A DNA stretch of 64,000 nt from assembly GCF_000312105.1 (NCBI RefSeq), contig NZ_HE978636.1, forward strand, positions 399,642 through 463,641, given 5' to 3'. The notes under the pieces are model-generated. The model was not told the origin of the DNA. It worked only from the letters and a program-made list of their open reading frames with translations, and did no database searches. The stretch is from Aeromicrobium massiliense JC14. GTDB lineage: Bacteria > Actinomycetota > Actinomycetes > Propionibacteriales > Nocardioidaceae. A program made the position numbers and the translations under genes. How positions within the stretch are numbered: position 1 is the first letter of the stretch; each line of letters begins with the position of its first letter. Of this stretch, positions 62,984 through 64,000 are shown in pieces.

Positions 62984-64000
62984 ATGCGAGTCCTGCTCGT
63001 GGGCGCCGGCGGCGTCGGAAGCGCCGTGGCGCGCATCGCCGCCCGGCGCGAGTTCTTCGCCCACATGGTCGTGGCCGACTACGACCTCGCCCGCGCCGAG
63101 GCGGCCGTCGCCGCGGTCGACGACGACCGGTTCACCGCCGCGCGGCTCGACGCCACCGACGAGGACGCGGTGCGCACCACGCTCGAGCGCGAGCGGTGCG
63201 ACGCGCTGCTGAACGCGACCGACCCCCGCTTCGTCATGCCGCTGTTCCGTGCCGCCCTCGCCGCAGGCACGCACTACCTCGACATGGCGATGTCGCTGTC
63301 CGTCCCGCATCCCGAACGTCCGCACGAGGAGGTCGGGATCAAGCTGGGCGACGAGCAGTTCGAGCTCGCCGGGCAGTGGGAGGCGTCCGGACGCCTGGCG
63401 CTCGTCGGCATGGGCATCGAGCCCGGCCTGGCCGACGTCTTCGCCCGCTACGCGGCCGACGTCCTGTTCGACGAGATCGACGAGATCGGGATCCGCGACG
63501 GCGCGAACCTGACCGTCGAGGGCTACGACTTCGCCCCCTCGTTCAGCATCTGGACGACGATCGAGGAGTGCCTCAACCCGCCGGTGGTCTACGAGCGCGA
63601 CCGCGGCTGGTTCACGACGCCGCCGTTCAGCGAGCCGGAGGTGTTCGACTTCCCCGAGGGCATCGGTCCGGTCGAGTGCGTCAACGTCGAGCACGAGGAG
63701 GTGCTGCTCGTGCCGCGCTGGGTCGACGCCCGCCGGGTGACCTTCAAGTACGGGCTCGGCGACGACTTCATCGGCAAGCTCAAGACCCTGCACGAGCTGG
63801 GACTGGACTCGACCACGCCGGTGACCGTGCCGAGCGCGAACGGTCCCGTGCAGGTCTCGCCGCGGGACGTCGTCGCGGCCTGCCTCCCGGACCCCGCGAG
63901 GCTCGGCGACCGGATGTCCGGCAAGACCTGCGCCGGCACCTGGGTGACCGGCACGAAGGACGGCCGGCCGCGCGAGGTGTACCTGTACCACGTCGTCGAC
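62984..64000 (+). CDS. Saccharopine dehydrogenase-like protein (truncated by the window end)
   Basis: At least 339 residues are visible and no stop is reached. There is an N-terminal Rossmann fold (VLLVGAGGVGSAVARIAARREFF), the saccharopine-dehydrogenase pattern CDALLNATDPRFVMPLFRAALAAGTHYLDMAM and GMGIEPGLADVFARYA. The family includes lysine degradation and polyamine enzymes; the substrate is not fixed. The start follows GAAAGGTCTGAC. The gene is divergent from the LLM oxidoreductase. Confidence 0.9.
   Translation, partial: MRVLLVGAGGVGSAVARIAARREFFAHMVVADYDLARAEAAVAAVDDDRFTAARLDATDEDAVRTTLERERCDALLNATDPRFVMPLFRAALAAGTHYLDMAMSLSVPHPERPHEEVGIKLGDEQFELAGQWEASGRLALVGMGIEPGLADVFARYAADVLFDEIDEIGIRDGANLTVEGYDFAPSFSIWTTIEECLNPPVVYERDRGWFTTPPFSEPEVFDFPEGIGPVECVNVEHEEVLLVPRWVDARRVTFKYGLGDDFIGKLKTLHELGLDSTTPVTVPSANGPVQVSPRDVVAACLPDPARLGDRMSGKTCAGTWVTGTKDGRPREVYLYHVVD

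Overview
The window is a high-GC (roughly 70% or more) actinobacterial chromosome segment. GTG and TTG starts are common, many genes overlap by 4 bp, and several genes appear to be read from leaderless promoters of the form TAGNCT-N6-start. The order of the housekeeping genes (ftsH-folE-folP-folB-folK-DUF3180, DUF2520-panC-panD-coaX, lysS, and hpt-tilS-DUF2342-dacB-ppa) matches, from general knowledge, the Mycobacterium tuberculosis Rv3598c-Rv3628 neighbourhood. The accessory genes (NhaA-thioredoxin fusion, 13E12-type HNH protein, ECF41 sigma factor, DUF3180) fit a member of the Propionibacteriales such as Nocardioides or Aeromicrobium. That lineage is an inference, not a demonstrated identity.

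Layout. 1-5.8 kb is a sulfur-scavenging locus: ABC importer, FMN-dependent monooxygenase and flavin reductase on the minus strand, divergent from a TauD-type dioxygenase, with an inverted pair of near-identical elements between them. 5.9-12.8 kb holds a small lipoprotein, a tripartite tricarboxylate transporter operon (tctC-tctB-tctA) ending in a translationally coupled universal stress protein, and a divergent CitA/CitB-type two-component system. 12.9-16.6 kb holds a Na+/H+ antiporter, a 13E12 HNH protein preceded by a clear LexA (SOS) box, and a lipoprotein. 16.7-20.5 kb holds lysS, a PilZ protein, and a divergent DUF4406/DeoR pair flanked by 19-bp direct repeats. 20.5-23.6 kb holds a hydrolase, an NhaA-thioredoxin fusion and two tiny proteins. 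23.6-26.6 kb is the pantothenate/CoA operon. 26.8-31.9 kb holds accessory genes and a 63-nt long-stem palindrome. 31.1-37.2 kb is the folate/ftsH operon. 37.4-44.4 kb is hpt-tilS and DUF2342-dacB-ppa, interrupted by an amino-acid ABC transporter. 44.4-50 kb holds a TetR/quinone oxidoreductase pair, a two-gene unit with a LytR C-terminal-domain protein, a K+/H+-type antiporter, a GGDEF protein and an ArsR regulator. 50-58.3 kb holds pckG (with an unusual P-loop residue), an ECF41 sigma factor, a soluble GAF-chemoreceptor, an NmrA-like protein and two tandem PAS/PP2C phosphatases. 58.4 kb is a tRNA-Ser(CGA). 58.5-64 kb holds an unknown protein, a secreted Ig-like protein, a TetR regulator, an LLM oxidoreductase with an internal out-of-frame stretch, and a truncated saccharopine-dehydrogenase-like gene.

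How the genes work together. The most coherent modules are sulfur-ester uptake plus desulfonation, carboxylate uptake plus its sensor, and CoA and folate biosynthesis. A scatter of environmental signalling proteins (PilZ, GGDEF, PP2C, GAF-MCP, ECF41) also lies here. I found no phage, transposase, CRISPR array or rRNA. No wholly new multigene system is evident. The most unusual signals are the direct-repeat-flanked DUF4406/DeoR pair, the 63-nt palindrome, the Cys-to-Ser change in PEP carboxykinase, the three convergent gene pairs ending on a shared CTAG, and the frame excursion in the LLM gene.
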